DNA of 64,000 nucleotides, from the NCBI GenBank assembly GCA_003166955.1, contig PMUI01000096.1, forward strand, positions 41,297 through 105,296, read 5' to 3'. Of this stretch, positions 44,965 through 54,034 are shown piece by piece. Position 1 is the stretch's first letter. Every line of letters starts with the position of its first letter. The stretch comes from Acidobacterium sp. Lineage in GTDB: Bacteria > Acidobacteriota > Terriglobia > Terriglobales > Acidobacteriaceae. Position numbers and translations under genes: made by a program. The notes beneath the pieces are model-generated. The model did not search any database. It worked only from the letters and a program-made list of their open reading frames with translations, and was not told the origin of the DNA.

Positions 44965-45010
44965 AGTCACTCTGATCTTAGCGGAAGCGAACGCCTCGTT
45001 CCGCCCACAA

Positions 45011-45029
45011 AGCCGCGCCGCGCGCGGCT
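45011..45029. other. G+C-rich hairpin between gcvPB and SIS gene
   Basis: Arms AGCCGCG / CGCGGCT with a 5-nt loop, adjacent to the heptad cassette after gcvPB. A short T-run follows on the plus strand only, so terminator activity for gcvPB is doubtful. Confidence 0.4.
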
Positions 45030-45032
45030 TTT

Positions 45033-45068
45033 ACTATTCCCTATTCCCTATTGCCTACTGCCTGCTTC
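45033..45068 (-). repeat. Heptad repeat cassette overlapping the gcvPB stop, GGGAATA type
   Basis: Minus strand units GCAGGCA, GTAGGCA, ATAGGGA, ATAGGGA, ATAG. Each unit contains TAG, so a 7-nt period places stops in all three frames. The gcvPB stop (45057-45055) is one of these TAGs. Confidence 0.8.
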
Positions 45069-46566
45069 TCCACCGCAGCACAGGCTTCCGAGCCGCCGTC
45101 GTCTCATCCAGCCGCGAAACCCGCGTCGAGTGCGGAGCCTCCAGCACCACCTCCGGATTCTCCTCCACCTCGCGCGCAATCTGCCGCATCGCGTCCACAA
45201 ACAAATCCAGCTCCTCCCTCGACTCGCTCTCCGTCGGCTCAATCATCAGCGCCCCCGGCACGATCAGCGGAAACGAAACTGTATAAGGATGGAACCCATA
45301 ATCGATCAGCCGCTTCGCGATGTCGCCCGTCCGCACGCCATTCCGCAATTGCCGGCGATCGCTGAACACCACCTCATGCATCGACGGCGTGGTGTACGGC
45401 AGCTCGTACAGGTCCTCGAGCTTCTTCCGGATGTAATTCGCGTTCAGCACAGCATCCTCGGTCGTCTGCCGCAAGCCATCCGGCCCGTTCGCCAGAATGT
45501 ATGCCAGCGCCCGCACGAACATCCCAAAATTCCCGTAGAACGCCCGCACCCGCCCCACCGTCTGCGGCCGATCGTAATTCAGATGCAGCATTCCGTCCTT
45601 GCCTTCCTCCACCACAGGCACCGGCAAAAACGGCTCCAAAATCTTCTTGCACGCCACCGGGCCCGACCCCGGACCACCGCCGCCATGCGGTGTCGAGAAA
45701 GTTTTGTGCAGGTTGAGGTGCATCACGTCGACACCAAAATCCCCAGGCCGCGTCTTCCCGCACAGCGCGTTCATATTCGCGCCATCCATATAAAGCAGCG
45801 CGCCCTTCGCATGCAGAATGTCCGCGATCTTGTGAATCTCGTTCTCGAACACCCCAATCGTTGAAGGGTTCGTCAGCATCAGCGCGGCGGTCTCCTCATT
45901 CACCGCAGCAGCAAGCGCCTCCACATCGATCCCGCCCCGCGCGTTCGACTTGAAGTTGATCACCTCGTACCCACAAATCGCCGCCGTCGCCGGATTCGTC
46001 CCATGCGCCGAGTCCGGAATGATCACGTCCTTCCGCGGATTCCCTTTCGCCTGGTGATACGCCCGCGCCAGCAGGATCCCCGTGAACTCCCCATGCGCCC
46101 CCGCCGCCGGCTGCAGCGTGATCGCCTCCATCCCCGTAATCTCCAGCAGGCATTTCTGCAGCAGCCGAAGAATCCCCAGCGATCCCTGCGACAATTCCTC
46201 CGGCTGATACGGATGCGCCTCCGCAATCCCCTCCAGCCGCGACACAAACTCGTTCACCCGCGGGTTGTACTTCATCGTGCAGCTGCCCAGCGGATACATC
46301 CCCAGATCGATGGCGTAATTCCACGTCGAAAGCCGCGTGAAGTGCCGGATAATCTCAATCTCGCTCAGCTCGGGCAAAGTACCCGTGTCTTCGCGGGCCA
46401 AATCTCCCAGCAAAGACGCCGCATCCACCGCCGGAACATCGAGCTCCGCCAGCCGATAAGCCTTCTTCCCCGGCGCCGACTTCTCAAAGCTCAGCCCCTC
46501 GTTCTGCGTCAGGTGCGCCGTAACCTTCCGCGTCGTGCCAACGAATTTTTCTGTCTCTGCCGTCAT
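45055..46566 (-). CDS. gcvPB: Glycine dehydrogenase (decarboxylating) subunit 2
   Basis: 503 residues from ATG 46566, which overlaps the gcvPA stop (ATGA). C-terminal half of the P-protein; pyridoxal phosphate binds Lys288 in [18 protein letters not shown]. With GcvPA it decarboxylates glycine and passes aminomethyl to lipoyl-GcvH. The last codons and stop are built from a heptad repeat cassette, so the C-terminal residues (WRSRQ) are probably not original. Confidence 0.95.
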   Translation of the reverse strand: MTAETEKFVGTTRKVTAHLTQNEGLSFEKSAPGKKAYRLAELDVPAVDAASLLGDLAREDTGTLPELSEIEIIRHFTRLSTWNYAIDLGMYPLGSCTMKYNPRVNEFVSRLEGIAEAHPYQPEELSQGSLGILRLLQKCLLEITGMEAITLQPAAGAHGEFTGILLARAYHQAKGNPRKDVIIPDSAHGTNPATAAICGYEVINFKSNARGGIDVEALAAAVNEETAALMLTNPSTIGVFENEIHKIADILHAKGALLYMDGANMNALCGKTRPGDFGVDVMHLNLHKTFSTPHGGGGPGSGPVACKKILEPFLPVPVVEEGKDGMLHLNYDRPQTVGRVRAFYGNFGMFVRALAYILANGPDGLRQTTEDAVLNANYIRKKLEDLYELPYTTPSMHEVVFSDRRQLRNGVRTGDIAKRLIDYGFHPYTVSFPLIVPGALMIEPTESESREELDLFVDAMRQIAREVEENPEVVLEAPHSTRVSRLDETTAARKPVLRWRSRQ

Positions 46567-48017
46567 TCCATCTTCCTGTCTTCCTGCGCCCACTCCAGCG
46601 TCCTCTGTGCTCTCCGTGTCCTCTGTGGTGAAATCTCTTTCCTACCGCACCACAACAGCCGCCGGAGCCTGCGCCACCACCCCGCCGCAGCATCAATCTG
46701 CTCCCGCGTAGTCAGCTCCGTAGCGCACCACAAAGTCGCATTCCCCAGCTCCGGATACCACCGCTTCAGCGCGACTCCACCAATAATCTTCTGCTCCAGC
46801 AGCCGCGCGTTCATCCATTCCGGAGCCTCCTCCGTCTGCAGCACAAATTCGTTGAACCGCGGTGACCGCCCAAACAGCAGCGTCCCATGCGCCCCCAAAG
46901 TCTTCGCGGCATAGTCCGCCTTCGCCAGATTATGCAGAGCCAGTTCCTTGATCCCCTCTTTGCCGTACACCGTCATGAACACCGTCGCCATCAGCGCCAC
47001 CAGCGCCTGATTCGTGCAGATATTCGAAGTAGCCTTCTCTCTCCGAATATGCTGCTCGCGCGTCGACAACGTCAGCACAAATCCGCGCCGGCCCTGCTTA
47101 TCCGTCGTCTGCCCGACCAGCCGCCCCGGCATCTGTCGCACATATTTTTCCTTCGCCGCAATCACGCCGCAGAACGGACCACCAAAACTCGGCGCCACTC
47201 CAAACGACTGCGCCTCCATGATCACGACATCGGCCTCAACCGGCGGCCGCACGATCCCCAGCGACACAGCCTCTGCAACCGCAACCACCAGCAGCGCGCC
47301 CTTCTTGTGCGCAATCTCCGCAATCGCCGCAACATCCTCAATCACGCCAAAGAAGTTCGGCGACTGCACCAGCACGCAAGCTGTCTCGTCCGTCACCGCA
47401 GCTTCGAGCGCCGCCAAATCAACCCGCCCGGCATGTGGGCTGCCGTCCGGGCCGTACCCAACCTCCACTGCGGCCACGCCCGAACTCACCTCGCGGTGCT
47501 GCGCGTACGTGTGCATCACCTCGCGATATTCCGGATGCACGGTCCGCGCCACCACCACGCCATCGCGCCCCGTCACCCGCATCGCCATCATCACGGCCTC
47601 GGGCGCAGCGGTCGACCCGTCATACATCGACGCGTTCGCGATATCCATCCCCGTCAGCTCGCAGATCATCGTCTGAAACTCGAAGATCGCCTGCAGCGTC
47701 CCCTGCGTAATCTCCGCTTGATACGGCGTGTACGAAGTCAGAAATTCCCCACGCTGCACAATCGTGTCGATAATCACCGGCCGATAATGCCGATACACAC
47801 CGGCACCCAGGAAGCTCGCGTACCCGTTGGCATTCTTCGCCGCCGCAGCCTTAAAGTGATCGACAATCTCCGATTCACCCATCTGCCGCGGAATCGCAAG
47901 ATCGCCCTTTACGCGGTACTCCTCAGGAATAATCGCAAACAAATCGTCAATCGACGACGCGCCAATGTCGCGCAGCATCGCCGCGCGCTCAGCATCCGAT
48001 TTAGGTAGGTAGCGCAT
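46563..48017 (-). CDS. gcvPA: Glycine dehydrogenase (decarboxylating) subunit 1
   Basis: 484 residues. N-terminal half of the P-protein: [60 protein letters not shown] and [17 protein letters not shown]. The normal end is near [16 protein letters not shown]. About 30 further residues ([14 protein letters not shown] and onward) are encoded by a CACAGAGG repeat cassette (46599-46632) read in frame, extending the protein up to the gcvPB start. Pairs with gcvPB by 4-bp overlap. Confidence 0.95.
   Translation of the reverse strand: MRYLPKSDAERAAMLRDIGASSIDDLFAIIPEEYRVKGDLAIPRQMGESEIVDHFKAAAAKNANGYASFLGAGVYRHYRPVIIDTIVQRGEFLTSYTPYQAEITQGTLQAIFEFQTMICELTGMDIANASMYDGSTAAPEAVMMAMRVTGRDGVVVARTVHPEYREVMHTYAQHREVSSGVAAVEVGYGPDGSPHAGRVDLAALEAAVTDETACVLVQSPNFFGVIEDVAAIAEIAHKKGALLVVAVAEAVSLGIVRPPVEADVVIMEAQSFGVAPSFGGPFCGVIAAKEKYVRQMPGRLVGQTTDKQGRRGFVLTLSTREQHIRREKATSNICTNQALVALMATVFMTVYGKEGIKELALHNLAKADYAAKTLGAHGTLLFGRSPRFNEFVLQTEEAPEWMNARLLEQKIIGGVALKRWYPELGNATLWCATELTTREQIDAAAGWWRRLRRLLWCGRKEISPQRTRRAQRTLEWAQEDRKME
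46599..46632 (-). repeat. CACAGAGG repeat cassette inside the gcvPA reading frame
   Basis: Minus strand TTCACCACAGAGG, ACACGGAGAG, CACAGAGG. It is translated as [11 protein letters not shown]. Confidence 0.8.
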
Positions 48018-48067
48018 GGGAATCTTCAGGGTATCAAGAACATTAGGCTGACTATCGAGGAGTTTTT

Positions 48068-48098
48068 CTGAACGCTGAGCACTGACAACTGAACGCTG
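48068..48098 (-). repeat. Heptad repeat cassette after gcvH, CAGCGTT type
   Basis: Minus strand CAGCGTT, CAGTTGT, CAGTGCT, CAGCGTT, CAG: four 7-nt units starting 10 nt after the gcvH stop. Confidence 0.8.
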
Positions 48099-48108
48099 CG
48101 GAGCGCTG

Positions 48109-48498
48109 TCAGTGCCCCGTCTCTTCCTTCGCGTAAGCCTCGTAATCCGCCGCCGTCAGCAGCGAATCAATCTCCTTCGGATCGCTCAGCTCAATCTTCA
48201 TGATCCACGCCGCATGCGCATCCGCGTTGATCTTCTCCGGAGCCGTCGTCAGCTCTTCATTGATCGCCGTCACCGTCCCCGTCGCCGGCGAATACAAATC
48301 CGACACCGCCTTCACGCTCTCGACGCTGCCGAACACCTTCCCCTTCTCAACCTTATCGCCGACCTTCGGCAACTCGACAAAAACAATGTCGCCCAGCGAG
48401 TCCTGCGCATGGTCGGTGATCCCCACCGTCGCCGTTTTCCCGCTCACGTCAATCCATTCGTGCTCGCGCGTATATCGATAATTTGTGGGATATGCCAT
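48109..48498 (-). CDS. gcvH: Glycine cleavage system H protein
   Basis: 129 residues from ATG 48498 (upstream frame open but unlike the family). Lipoyl-carrier fold with Lys63 in [17 protein letters not shown], the lipoylation site. It shuttles the aminomethyl group between P and T proteins. Second gene of the gcvT-gcvH-gcvPA-gcvPB operon. Confidence 0.96.
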   Translation of the reverse strand: MAYPTNYRYTREHEWIDVSGKTATVGITDHAQDSLGDIVFVELPKVGDKVEKGKVFGSVESVKAVSDLYSPATGTVTAINEELTTAPEKINADAHAAWIMKIELSDPKEIDSLLTAADYEAYAKEETGH

Positions 48499-48568
48499 CT
48501 CTTCAGTTCTCTCCCCAATTGTAAGGGCTGTTTTCTGCAGCCCGCGACAACTCGCCAAACCCCAAATA

Positions 48569-48598
48569 ACTCTGTGTTCTCTGTGCCCTCTGGTGAGG
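48569..48598 (-). repeat. CACAGAGG repeat cassette between gcvT and gcvH
   Basis: Minus strand CCTCACCAGAGGG, CACAGAGAA, CACAGAGT, starting 3-5 nt after the gcvT stop, inside the operon. Confidence 0.8.
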
Positions 48599-48601
48599 CG
48601 T

Positions 48602-49732
48602 TTAGCCCTTCTTCGGCTTCTTGTAAAACGGCAGCGGCACCACCTCCGCCTTCACCGGACAATTGCGAATCTCCACCGCAACCTCCGTCCCCACCTCCGC
48701 AAAACTCCGCGGCACATACGCCAGCGCAATATTCTTCTTCAAAAACGGCGCCGGCGACCCGCTCGTCACGCCGCCAATCGAGTTCCCGCTCAAATCCATC
48801 ACCCGATACCCATCCCGAGCGATCCCCCGCTCCACAACCTCCAGGCCCACCAGCTTCCGCGCCGGACCACCGGCGTCCAACACTCCCTGCAACCCGGCAG
48901 ATCCAAGAAACGAACCCTTCTCCAGCTTGCAGAACCGGTCCAGCCCTGCCTCCCACACGTTGATCGATTCAGAAATCTCGTGCCCGTACAACGACAGCGC
49001 CGCCTCCAGCCGCAGAGTATTCCGCGCACCCAAGCCACACGGCACAATCCCAAACTCCACGCCCGCCGACATCACTTCGTTCCAAACGCGCTCGCTCGTT
49101 GCCTCATCCGATGGAATGTAAATCTCAAACCCATCCTCGCCCGTGTAACCCGTCCGCGCGATCAGCGTATTCGGCAGCCCGCACACCGTCCCCCACGTGA
49201 ACCAGTAAAACTTCACCTTGCTCAGATCCGTATTCGTCAGCTTCTGCAGCGTCTCCTGTGCGCGCGGCCCCTGGATCGCCAGCTGCGTGTAGTAGTCGCT
49301 GTAGTCGCTCACGTGGCAATCGAACCCGCGCGCCTGCGCCCGCACCCACTCGTAATCCTTCTCCCGCGTGCCTGCGTTGATCACGAACAGATAATCGTTC
49401 TCGCTGAATTTGTGCACGATAATGTCATCGACGAACGTCCCCTCGGGATACAGCATCGCCGAGTACTGCGCCTGCCCCACCTGCAGCCGTGCCGCATCGT
49501 TCATCGAAATGTGCTGCACTGCCCCGAGCGACCCAGGGCCCCGCAGCTGAAGATCTCCCATGTGGCTGACATCGAAAACGCCTACGCCCGTGCGCACCGC
49601 CATGTGCTCGGCGATCAGCCCCGAGTATTCGACCGGCATATCCCAACCGCCAAAGTCGACCATCTTCGCGCCCAGGCGGCGATGCAAACCATTCAGCGGA
49701 GTTTTGCGGAGCGCGACAGGTGTTGTGGACAC
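48602..49732 (-). CDS. gcvT: Glycine cleavage system T protein (aminomethyltransferase)
   Basis: 376 residues from GTG 49732. Family blocks: LHRRLGAKMVDFGGWDMPVE, GVGVFDVSHMGDLQLRGPGS, ARTGYTGEDGFEIYIPSDEA and ALGGxRAxxR-like GLGARNTLRLEAALSLYGHE. It moves the methylene group to tetrahydrofolate and releases ammonia. First gene of the operon. Upstream bases show no recognisable glycine riboswitch. Confidence 0.95.
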   Translation of the reverse strand: MSTTPVALRKTPLNGLHRRLGAKMVDFGGWDMPVEYSGLIAEHMAVRTGVGVFDVSHMGDLQLRGPGSLGAVQHISMNDAARLQVGQAQYSAMLYPEGTFVDDIIVHKFSENDYLFVINAGTREKDYEWVRAQARGFDCHVSDYSDYYTQLAIQGPRAQETLQKLTNTDLSKVKFYWFTWGTVCGLPNTLIARTGYTGEDGFEIYIPSDEATSERVWNEVMSAGVEFGIVPCGLGARNTLRLEAALSLYGHEISESINVWEAGLDRFCKLEKGSFLGSAGLQGVLDAGGPARKLVGLEVVERGIARDGYRVMDLSGNSIGGVTSGSPAPFLKKNIALAYVPRSFAEVGTEVAVEIRNCPVKAEVVPLPFYKKPKKG

Positions 49733-49897
49733 AAGCCCTCAAACAAACCCAGGATTCTCAAGCACGAACTTCTAACGTTACAACCCGTCAGGTTGTCGGT
49801 CAACGCATGGGTCAATTGCGGAAGACGGGTGAAGCCGTGCGCTGATTAAGTCCGCGACGCGAACTTGACTCCGATCACTTCCGGTCAGGAACAGCCG

Positions 49898-49996
49898 CTA
49901 CCGCCGAACCAGCCAGAGGATCGCGATGGCGACCACCGCCCCACCAATCACCACGGCCCGGATCGCCTGAAACCGATTCATCCATGGATTCTGCAT
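49898..49996 (-). CDS. 32-residue single-span membrane protein
   Basis: MQNPWMNRFQAIRAV then a hydrophobic helix (VIGGAVVAIAILWLV) ending RR. GAGGTGACGCG lies directly upstream of ATG 49996, a good ribosome site. It is upstream of gcvT on the same strand with 165 bp between, so it may be the first cistron of that transcript or separate. Function unknown. Confidence 0.55.
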   Translation of the reverse strand: MQNPWMNRFQAIRAVVIGGAVVAIAILWLVRR

Positions 49997-50082
49997 CGCG
50001 TCACCTCGGCCCGATTATAGCCCGGCCATCTTCCATCCCACTCCCGCGCCAACGCCTCTTATACCCCCAAAAAAGAGCATTT

Positions 50083-50114
50083 CCTCCGCGACCTCTGTGC
50101 TCTCTGTGGTAAAT
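50083..50114 (-). repeat. CACAGAGG repeat cassette upstream of the small membrane protein
   Basis: Minus strand TTACCACAGAGAG, CACAGAGGT, CGCGGAGG. It lies between divergent genes rather than after a stop. Confidence 0.7.
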
Positions 50115-50144
50115 CAGCGCTCACCACCCAGCTACGATAACAAC

Positions 50145-51032
50145 GTGCCCCTCCCGTTCCCCATCGTCCCCGCGGCCATCGCACTCGCCCTGCTCCTCGT
50201 CCCGCTCTTCGCCTTCGGATTCGCCGGCGAACCGTGCACCCGCGCCGCGCAATCTCTGCCCACCGCCCTCCGCCTCACCCTCCCCGCCATCCTCGCCCTC
50301 CCGTACCTCATCGTCGCGCTCGGGTCGCACATGCTCGCGATCCCCTGGTTCTTCCTCTACCTTCTCGCCCCCGTCCTCCTCGCCGCGCTCGAAGCCCTCG
50401 CCGCCCGCCTCGACCCCAACCAGCGCGGCCACCTCCTCGACTTCCTCGTCCTCATCCCCCTCGGCCTCGCCGTCGACCTCCGCTGGCTCGAACCCGCCTG
50501 GCCCCACAAACTTGCCCTTCTCGGCAAGCTCACCCTCTTTGACGCCGGCCTCTACGCCTTCCTCGCCGTCCGCTGCCTCACCGCCGTCGGTTTCGACCTC
50601 CGCTTCCGCGCGCGCGACTGGACCACCGGCCTCCGCGAATTCCTCTTCTACCTCCCCATCGCCGTCCCCCTGGGCCTCGCCCTCGGCTTCCTCCACATCC
50701 ATCGCCACATCGACCACCCCTGGCTCATCGTCCCCGCCTGGATCTTCACCTTCGTCGGCGTTGCGCTCCCCGAGGAAATCTTCTTCCGCGGCTGGATGCA
50801 GAACCTACTCGAGCGCCGCATCGGCCGCACCGCAGCCCTGCTCGTCACTGCCGCCGTCTTCGGCCTCTCCCACTTCAACAAACGCACCACCTTCTTCAAC
50901 TGGCGCTACGTCCTGCTCGCCGGCCTCGCCGGAATCTTCTACGGCCGCGCCTGGCGTCGCGACCACCGCATCGCCGCCTCCGCCATCACCCACTCCACCG
51001 TCGACACCCTCTGGGGCGCCCTCCTGCGTTAG
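50145..51032 (+). CDS. CPBP-family intramembrane metalloprotease
   Basis: 295 residues from GTG 50145, chosen as the last start before the first membrane helix; no ribosome site is obvious. Seven to eight hydrophobic spans. Motif 1 PEEIFFRGWMQNLLERR (EExxxR), motif 2 FGLSHFNK and motif 3 SAITHSTVD give the CPBP (CAAX protease and bacteriocin-processing) glutamate/histidine site. Substrate unknown. Confidence 0.88.
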   Translation: MPLPFPIVPAAIALALLLVPLFAFGFAGEPCTRAAQSLPTALRLTLPAILALPYLIVALGSHMLAIPWFFLYLLAPVLLAALEALAARLDPNQRGHLLDFLVLIPLGLAVDLRWLEPAWPHKLALLGKLTLFDAGLYAFLAVRCLTAVGFDLRFRARDWTTGLREFLFYLPIAVPLGLALGFLHIHRHIDHPWLIVPAWIFTFVGVALPEEIFFRGWMQNLLERRIGRTAALLVTAAVFGLSHFNKRTTFFNWRYVLLAGLAGIFYGRAWRRDHRIAASAITHSTVDTLWGALLR

Positions 51033-51040
51033 TTTTCCTT

Positions 51041-51119
51041 CTTCCACCACGGAGATCGCAGAGGACACAGAGACTCAAAGCTCCCTTCTCTGTGTCCTCT
51101 GTGCTCTCTGTGGTGAATT
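51041..51119. repeat. Inverted pair of CACAGAGG cassettes, hairpin-forming
   Basis: The left arm (51041-51075) is in forward orientation just after the CPBP stop; the right arm (51086-51119) is the reverse complement. They pair over about 30 bp with a few mismatches and a loop near 10 nt, between CPBP and sucA. It may form a large RNA hairpin that separates the two transcripts. Confidence 0.8.
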
Positions 51120-51151
51120 CCTTCCCCGCGTAAAATAAGGCTTACAGCACC

Positions 51152-53632
51152 ATGACCACCACTCCCCTCGCAACACCCAGCACCATCTCGTCCTCGCCCC
51201 TCCGCGAACAAACCCTCGAAGCCTTCCGTCGCTGGGGCTACCTCCAGGCTCACCTCGATCCTCTCGACCAATACCTCGCCCCGCTCCCCGTCCCCGAGCT
51301 AGACCTCAACAACGACTACGTCGCCGAAGCCCGCCGCGTCTACTGCTCCACCATCGGCGTCGAGTTCATGCATATTCCCACGCGCGAAAACCGTGAGTGG
51401 ATTCAGCAGCGCCTCGAAGCCGAAGCCCCAAAGCCAGACCAGAACCACATCCTCGACCTCCTAGCCCGCGCCGACATCTTCGAGCAGGTCATCCAGTCCC
51501 GCTACCTCGGCACCAAGCGCTTCTCCCTCGAAGGCGTCACCGCCCTCATCCCCTTCCTCGACGAGCTCCTCAACCGCTCTGCCGAACTCGGCGCACAGCG
51601 CGCCATTATGGGCATGAGCCATCGCGGACGCCTCAGCGTCATGGTCAACACCTTCGGCAAATCGCCGGTGGACATCTTCGCCAAATTCGAAGACGTCGAC
51701 CCGCGCAGCATCCTCGGCGGCGGCGATGTGAAGTATCACGTCGGAGCCACCGGCACCTTCGCCGCCCGCAACGGCACAAGCGTCGCTCTTCACCTCGTCT
51801 CGAACCCGAGCCACCTCGAAGCCGTCGACCCCGTCGCCATGGGCCGCACCCGCGCCCGCCAGGACCGTATCGGTGCCGACGGCCTCGACCGCGTCCTCCC
51901 CGTCGTCATCCACGGCGACGCGGCCTTCGCCGGCCAGGGCATCTGGGCCGAAACCATGAACCTCGCTTCCATCGACGGCTACTCCGTCGGCGGCGGCATC
52001 CACATCGTCGCCAATAATCTCATCGGATTCACAGCCGAGCCGGAAGAAACGAACTCCACCCGCTTCTCCACGGACCTCGCGAAGCGCCTGCCCGTCCCCA
52101 TCTTCCACGTCAACGCCGAGGACTCCGCCGCCGTCGTCCGCGTCGCCACTCTCGCCGCCGAATACCGCTACCAGTTCCACACCGACGTCGTCATCGACCT
52201 CATCGGGTATCGCCGTCACGGCCACAGCGAAGTCGACGACCCCACCGTCACGCAGCCCCTCCGCTACGCAAAGATCAAAGATCACCCGCCGCTCTACCAG
52301 CTCTACGCGCAGCAAATCGGCGTCGACATCAGCACCACCGCCAAACAGCTCCAAACCGAATTCGCCGAAGCCCAGAAAAAAGCCACGACCGTCCGCAAGA
52401 AACCGGCCCTCGTCGAACTACCGGAGTACTGGAGCCCCTACCAGGGCGGACCCTGGAACGCCAGTCTCGAAGTCGACACCGGCCTCGATGCGGCAACCAT
52501 CCAGAACATCGCCGCCAAACTCGCCACCTACCCCGAAGGCTTCCACATCCACCCCAAGATCAAAAAGCTCCTTGAGCAGCGCGCCAAAATGGGCCAAGGC
52601 AAGCAGCCCTTCGACTACGCGATGGCCGAAGCCGTCGCCATCGGCTCCCTGCTGCTCAACAACACCCCCGTCCGTCTCAGTGGCCAGGATTCGCAGCGCG
52701 GCACCTTCAACCAGCGCCATTCCGTCCTCATCGATATCGAAAACGAGCAGCGCTGGATCCCGCTCAACCACCTCGATCCCAACCAGGCGCCCTTCAGCGT
52801 CTACAACTCCATCCTTTCCGAGGCTGGCGTCCTCGGCTTTGAGTACGGCTACAGCCGCGACTACCCCGAAACCCTCGTCCTCTGGGAAGCGCAATTCGGC
52901 GACTTCGCCAACGGCGCGCAAATCATCATCGATCAGTTCATCGCCGCTGCCGAAGACAAGTGGGGACTCCTCAGCGGCGTCACCCTCCTGCTCCCGCACG
53001 GCTACGAAGGCCAGGGTCCCGAGCACTCCAGCGCCCGCATCGAGCGCTACCTCCAGTTCGCCGCGCGCGACAACATCCAGGTCTGCCAGCCCTCGAACGC
53101 CGCGCAGTATTTCCACCTGCTCCGCCGTCAGGCTCTTCGCAAATGGCGCAAGCCCCTCATCGTCTTCACGCCGAAAAGCATGCTGCGCCACCCCGACGCG
53201 CTCTCGCCCATCGCCGACCTCAGCCGCCCGCGCTTCCTCCCCATCCTGCCCGAGACAGAAATCCAGAACGCCCACCGCCTCCTCATTGCAACAGGAAAAA
53301 TCGGGCACGAACTCCGTGTCGAGCGAGCGAAGCGCAAGGACACCACCACCGGCATCCTCTTCCTCGACCAGCTCTACCCGTGGCCCGAAGCCGAACTCAA
53401 AGCCGCGATCGAAGCCCATCCATCAGCACACGAAATCGTCTGGGTCCAGGAAGAACCCGCCAACATGGGAGCCTTCAACTTCGTCATGCCGCGCCTCCGC
53501 CGCCTGGCAGGAGAACGCCAGGTCCTCAGCGTCAAGCGCTCCGCAGCAGCCAGCCCAGCCACCGGCTCAGCAAAAGCCCACGACATGGAGCAAAGAACCC
53601 TCATCGACCTAGCATTGAAAAGCGGCCAGTAA
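51152..53632 (+). CDS. sucA: 2-oxoglutarate dehydrogenase E1 component
   Basis: 826 residues. E1 transketolase-like domains: IMGMSHRGRLSVMVNTFGKS, GGGDVKYHVGATGTFAARNG, LHLVSNPSHLEAVDPVAMGR, GDAAFAGQGIWAETMNL (thiamine site) and SGQDSQRGTFNQRHSVLIDI. It decarboxylates 2-oxoglutarate in the TCA cycle. About 100 N-terminal residues of the usual 930-residue enzyme, which bind E2, are missing, and a short Thr/Ser-rich start replaces them. No sucB follows, so E2 is encoded elsewhere. Confidence 0.94.
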   Translation: MTTTPLATPSTISSSPLREQTLEAFRRWGYLQAHLDPLDQYLAPLPVPELDLNNDYVAEARRVYCSTIGVEFMHIPTRENREWIQQRLEAEAPKPDQNHILDLLARADIFEQVIQSRYLGTKRFSLEGVTALIPFLDELLNRSAELGAQRAIMGMSHRGRLSVMVNTFGKSPVDIFAKFEDVDPRSILGGGDVKYHVGATGTFAARNGTSVALHLVSNPSHLEAVDPVAMGRTRARQDRIGADGLDRVLPVVIHGDAAFAGQGIWAETMNLASIDGYSVGGGIHIVANNLIGFTAEPEETNSTRFSTDLAKRLPVPIFHVNAEDSAAVVRVATLAAEYRYQFHTDVVIDLIGYRRHGHSEVDDPTVTQPLRYAKIKDHPPLYQLYAQQIGVDISTTAKQLQTEFAEAQKKATTVRKKPALVELPEYWSPYQGGPWNASLEVDTGLDAATIQNIAAKLATYPEGFHIHPKIKKLLEQRAKMGQGKQPFDYAMAEAVAIGSLLLNNTPVRLSGQDSQRGTFNQRHSVLIDIENEQRWIPLNHLDPNQAPFSVYNSILSEAGVLGFEYGYSRDYPETLVLWEAQFGDFANGAQIIIDQFIAAAEDKWGLLSGVTLLLPHGYEGQGPEHSSARIERYLQFAARDNIQVCQPSNAAQYFHLLRRQALRKWRKPLIVFTPKSMLRHPDALSPIADLSRPRFLPILPETEIQNAHRLLIATGKIGHELRVERAKRKDTTTGILFLDQLYPWPEAELKAAIEAHPSAHEIVWVQEEPANMGAFNFVMPRLRRLAGERQVLSVKRSAAASPATGSAKAHDMEQRTLIDLALKSGQ

Positions 53633-53642
53633 GCCAGCGGTT

Positions 53643-53903
53643 TCACTTGGCTTCGGTTTCATCGCCTTCGTCACCAAACGGCCATCGTTCATTTTGGAGC
53701 AGAATTTGCCGGAGATTTCTGAAAAGCGTCTTGTGGTAACGCTCAGACTTAGGATCGTTCGTGACCCAGGTGTTCCCGCCGTGTCCGGAAATGTGAATGT
53801 GAATCTGTCTGCCTGGCTTCTCGGCCCACAGACCTATTGAAACCGCGAGGGCTCTTTTCTTGCCCTCAAACAGACGGACATCACCGGTCTTCATCTTCGG
53901 CAT
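53643..53903 (-). CDS. Small hypothetical protein
   Basis: 86 residues from ATG 53903, with GGAGG 6 nt upstream, an excellent site. Sequence features: basic N-terminus, beta-rich centre (KKRALAVSIGLWAEKPGRQI, HIHISGHGG) and a helical C-terminus. No membrane segment and no recognised family. It is convergent with sucA, 10 bp apart, and downstream of the isomerase terminator. Confidence 0.65.
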   Translation of the reverse strand: MPKMKTGDVRLFEGKKRALAVSIGLWAEKPGRQIHIHISGHGGNTWVTNDPKSERYHKTLFRNLRQILLQNERWPFGDEGDETEAK

Positions 53904-53967
53904 GAACGGCCTCCAGAATAGCAGGAAGAGTATAGCTGCGGGTTCAGTCCGAGAAAACACTCCCACG

Positions 53968-53999
53968 AAAAAAGCGGCCAGGATTCCCCAGCCGCCTTT
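53968..53999 (-). terminator. Rho-independent terminator after the isomerase operon
   Basis: Minus strand GGCGGC, 12-nt loop, GCCGC, then TTTTTT. It ends the araD-SSS-isomerase operon, about 22 nt after the isomerase stop. Confidence 0.75.
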
Positions 54000-54000
54000 C

Positions 54001-54034
54001 TATTCCCTATTGCCTACTGCCTATTCCCTGCCCC
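54001..54034 (-). repeat. Heptad repeat cassette overlapping the isomerase stop, GGGAATA type
   Basis: Minus strand GGGAATAG, GCAGTAG, GCAATAG, GGAATA. The isomerase stop TAG (54023-54021) is the first in the cassette, the same arrangement as at gcvPB. Confidence 0.8.

Noticed and set aside
46451..46463. GCCGATAA on the plus strand as a sigma-28 promoter
   Set aside because: It is inside the gcvPB coding sequence, on the opposite strand to any nearby gene start, with no -35.
48485..49849. Long plus-strand frame opposite gcvT
   Set aside because: Arg/His/Pro-rich composition typical of shadow frames; the minus strand encodes a clear GcvT.
49733..49897. Glycine riboswitch before gcvT
   Set aside because: The conserved GGAGAG-type core and paired aptamers were not seen in the leader.
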